Shown one piece after another: positions 60,795 through 64,000 of a stretch of DNA of 64,000 bases. The notes under the pieces are model-generated. The model did no database searches, was not told where the DNA came from, and saw only the letters and a list, made by a program, of their open reading frames with translations. Source of the DNA: Zeus faber (taxonomy: Eukaryota; Chordata; Actinopteri; Zeiformes; Zeidae); assembly GCA_960531495.1 (NCBI GenBank), contig OY482851.1, forward strand, positions 11,535,329 through 11,599,328, read 5' to 3'. Made by a program: the position numbers and the translations under genes. The stretch's first letter is position 1; each line of letters starts with the position of its first letter.

Positions 60795-62629
60795 ACATCA
60801 CCCGACCCAAATACCCACCAAGCATGTGGGCAAACGCTGTGTCATTTTCTGGTCTTTTTTCTCCTCCTGCGTTTTTTCCCGAGCCCTGTGCTAGATGTCT
60901 TTATCTCTAAACCGCGAGGAACTGTTTAACCATGGGCTGGTTTGGCTTGCGTGTTTGGAAATCCCCTCTCTCTCCGTGCTGTATTTATGTGGACGACATT
61001 TCGCCAGGAGGGAGCCCCGCTTCATGGTCGTTTTTTTTTTTTTTAATATGGTGGGTCACGCGTCGGCCCTGGACTCACGACTGTGTTTACTACGAGGCCC
61101 GAGCTCTCCGACTGAATCTGTCTCATTTTGTGGGTGTGACGCCGACACAGAAAACTGTTCGATGAACGGCAACGGCTTTGGTTCAATTCCAGCTAGGTGT
61201 TTGTATTGAATCGAGGAAGGTAAAAAAAAAAAAAAAGCAGAAAACAGATGGAGCGGAGTAGAACGTTTTTTTATTTCTCAATTCTATTTCAATCTGTATA
61301 ATCTCTTGGAAAGCATTGTCGTACTTTTGCTCACGCTTTGTGCCGGTGGCCTGGACACACAGACGCCACACAAGCAAGCGAGGGTGGAAATGCAATACGA
61401 AGTTAAGAGCGTCTTCAAATTTTTTTTAATCTGAAATTGGGCAAAAGCAATCCCACTTTGGATGAACGTAAATGAATGAGATAACGCGTCGCGCCAAACT
61501 CGATAGAACTGCCGCTGTGTTTTACGCAAAAAAAAGACAAAAAAACAAAAAACAAACACGCGACAATCGCATAAGCTGCGAGGTCGGAGGGCGTGCGTTC
61601 CTGCCTCCAGTCGGTGGTGTGGCTGGTGGCTTTTGAGGCAGCGGGGAGAGCGACAGCGAGTCAGCCTTTTTATACACGTCCCCCCGTCCCCCTTTTTTTG
61701 GGGGGCAGGGTTGGGGTCTGCGAGTTAATAAATAACCATTTTTATGCCCACAATCACACAGTTTGCATAGCGTCTGGCAGACGGTCTCTGCTGTCTGCGT
61801 CTCCGTCTCCCGCTCTCGCGCGCCGGCAGATACGCGGGGAGGTTAATTGGGTGCAGGTATGCCGCGCTGATGACTGGAATGGCCCCCGGCCCTCGCCGCC
61901 TGCCAACCCCCGATGCCCACTCGCCGCAGATTTAATTTGACTGTAATTACACGCCGATGAATTCGCGCCGTCCGGCTATTTTCCCATTGTCAATCTATAA
62001 TGTATAATCTATAATGCGTGGCCCGCTCAACAGATGCACTTTGCCTCTCAAAAGGGCTGTTGTTGTCGTGACTCCTCTCGGGGCGGCGAGGCGCTCAGCG
62101 TTTTGACAGCCGGCGGCATCCTATAAGTGCGGCTCTTACACTTAAAGCCGCGCAGCGTAATAATCATACCCAGACAAATCAGCTTCACGTCGGAGTGCCG
62201 CTGGTGACTCAAACGCATCTTTCATCTCCTTCCATTAGAAGGCGTCGAAAAAGTTGTTTAAAACCATCGGCGGCGGTCTGAGCACTTTGAATATTTGTCA
62301 AATGAGTAGCCTCAGATTGAATCCCTTTTTCATTTCGTTTTGGTCAACTTCCAGCTTGCTTTAGACGGTGACACAACTTCTTTCCCAGCGTCTGAGCGAA
62401 CTCCTCGACCGCGCTGGTGTGAAGGCAGAGCTTCGATTCTCCAACCGAAGCTCGGCTGCTTGGCAGCGGAGGTCAGCCGGCTGGCGGGAGAGCAACCGGA
62501 GACTTTCTGGGTCTGAGCGAGGAGGGCTCCTCCTTGATCCTGTTGGCGCCTGTTTACTTGATCCTCCCCCTCATGTGCGAGAGATAAATTCTCCGAAATA
62601 GTCGCTATGCAGAGGGCCAGTCATGAAGA

Positions 62630-62631
<2 letters not shown>
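60791..62631. other. Unassigned; possible conserved non-coding block 61830-62330
   Basis: High-complexity DNA. The block 61830-62330 contains TTTAATTTGACTGTAATTAC, paired TCTATAATG motifs and CATTGTC-type sequence, reminiscent of developmental enhancers, but this is an impression only. No gene. Confidence 0.3.

Positions 62632-62693
<62 letters not shown>
62632..62693 (+). repeat. (TG)n microsatellite
   Basis: About 62 bp of TG dinucleotides. Confidence 0.98.
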
Positions 62694-62695
<2 letters not shown>

Positions 62696-62853
62696 AAAAG
62701 AATGAGTGAAAAAAGAGAAGTGACAGTTTTATTGTTTACCTCTAGCTGTTTGTGCTGACAGCACGGTGACAGGGAGCCAAATATACGCTGACCCAAGATG
62801 AGATCCACTCCGCTGATACTCCCTCACTATTTCCCCCTTTCTGTCCCGTCTCC

Positions 62854-62856
<3 letters not shown>

Positions 62857-62887
<31 letters not shown>

Positions 62888-62900
62888 CTCTGTCTCTCTC
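62857..62900 (+). repeat. (TC)n tract
   Basis: TC dinucleotides with a CG and a TG interruption. Confidence 0.95.
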
Positions 62901-63289
62901 TGCCTCTCATTTTCTTTTCTTTCCCCCCCCCGTCTTCGACATCGCTCCTTTTCTTCCGCCTCTGCGCCTGCCGCCGCCGATTGTCCGGACACAAAGGGGG
63001 AGAACTCTCAAAGAATGCGCGGCATCCCGCGAACAGCCAGCCGCGGGATGGGGCGCCAATTCGCGCCGGCTTGTCTGCGCCGTCCCAGCCTCCCGTTCAC
63101 GGAAGGTGCCGCGCTGATGATATGCCAGCGCAGGCCCGCCCGGCTGGTTTTACAGCTGAGTGCAATCTGCTCTTGTTCTGCGTCCGATCGCAATTATCCA
63201 CGTGGCAAAGTGAATAATCCCTGCTTCCGGGCGTCGGGGGCTGGGACGGCACGGGACACGCAGGGCTTTATTTGTTTTGTTTAAATGTC
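62901..63289. other. Unassigned GC-rich sequence
   Basis: GC-rich, CpG-containing high-complexity DNA. The overlapping frames on both strands carry no motif. Confidence 0.35.
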
Positions 63290-63354
63290 ATTAATTAATT
63301 AATACATTTATTTAGTCATTAATTTATTTATTAACCAGCCTGCCTATTTATTTA

Positions 63355-63423
<69 letters not shown>
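63290..63423 (+). repeat. (TTAT)-rich stretch followed by (GTCT)n
   Basis: ATTAATTA/TTTATTTA words (63290-63350), then about 17 CTGT units with a CCGT ending. Confidence 0.97.
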
Positions 63424-63424
<1 letters not shown>

Positions 63425-64000
63425 CGTTTATCCCTCTGGGGTAAATAAACCCCTGCATTTGACATAGTCTCCGTTACGCATTTACGCCACGGTACCTGTT
63501 TTACGAATTATCAGCCTTAAATGAATATAAAACTGACAGTCATTGTGGGACAGTAGTTGTTTCGCTTTTAAGTGTTTCATGCAAATGTAAAACTCTTAAG
63601 GAAATCCCTGGGGGTGCCGTGCGAAATCCTGACGGGGATATAGCACCGGCAGGCCCTTGACGCCGACTGGGATTTGAAAATAATGCAAACCGGGGGTCCC
63701 TACTCACGCGTAGCGGGTCTGCGTGCCTCCGTGCCCATTTCACCGGATGCCGGTGGCTTCGCGAATGACACACACGCTTTTTCTGTTATTTTCGCCGAGT
63801 TTAGCAGCAGCAGAAGCCGCGCAGTCCTTTTGTGAATTCGCCCCAAGGCGTCTTAGTTGTCGTGGAAACAGCCTCGCTGTCATTTTACCGGCAAACAGTG
63901 GCTTTGGGGTGTGTATATCAGCTGGCCACCTAACGGTCTATACATTAGAGCAAAACGCTGCATTGGCAGCCTCGTGAGGAGCATTTCCTGCCTGTCTTCC
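63424..64000. other. Unassigned sequence at the right edge
   Basis: High-complexity DNA without a recognised gene or repeat. Confidence 0.4.

Overview
This window looks like about 64 kb of non-coding nuclear DNA from a ray-finned (teleost) fish. The evidence is the company of repeats: Tc1/mariner copies with CGATCAGCCACAAC ends, L2/CR1-type non-LTR retrotransposons, a tRNA-headed SINE, many short hAT-type elements with 8-bp target duplications, and roughly twenty long (TG)n/(CA)n tracts. I find no convincing multi-exon host gene. Most long open frames are translations of (TG)n, (TC)n or C-rich DNA (Cys-Val, Thr-His, Ser-Leu runs) and were left out. The only host-like candidates are two exon-shaped segments near 31.3-31.6 kb and a 59-codon frame with TATA-like and poly(A) signals near 28 kb, all of low confidence.

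Layout. 1-1.3 kb: 5' part of an L2/CR1-like LINE running off the left edge, minus strand. 2.1-7.7 kb: (TG)n tracts, a solo Tc1 end (5.2 kb) and an hAT MITE with perfect target duplication (6.0-6.5 kb). 8.0-8.9 and 11.8-12.7 kb: two inverted copies of an unnamed element with a conserved CRE site and GT-AG intron signals; the second copy carries a SINE. 13.7-14.7 kb: an hAT-like element inside a 59-bp tandem duplication. 15.1-18.3 kb: a Tc1 copy split by a 1.9-kb retroelement-like insertion. 20.9-21.6 and 24.65-24.95 kb: two more hAT elements. 28.9 and 30.2 kb: a 110-bp direct repeat. 32.4 kb: a LINE reverse-transcriptase fragment. 34.3-36.2 kb: a second Tc1 copy split by an hAT element at a site seen unoccupied in the first Tc1 copy. 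38.0-40.0 kb: an L2-like LINE, 5' truncated and twice internally deleted. 42-54 kb: AT, CT and TG simple repeats, a 17-bp pyrimidine minisatellite and a foldback. 55.0 kb: a relative of the 24.65-kb hAT element. 57.8-58.8 kb: another non-LTR relic. 59-64 kb: mostly single-copy DNA with short simple repeats.

The interest lies in the layering of mobile DNA. Several insertions can be dated relative to each other because another copy in the same window shows the empty site: hAT into Tc1, SINE into the inverted element, retroelement into Tc1. No new protein-coding system was found. The least explained objects are the inverted pair at 8/12 kb, the 1.9-kb insertion with its (TG)n-linked module (also at 2.1 kb), and the 53.8-kb foldback.
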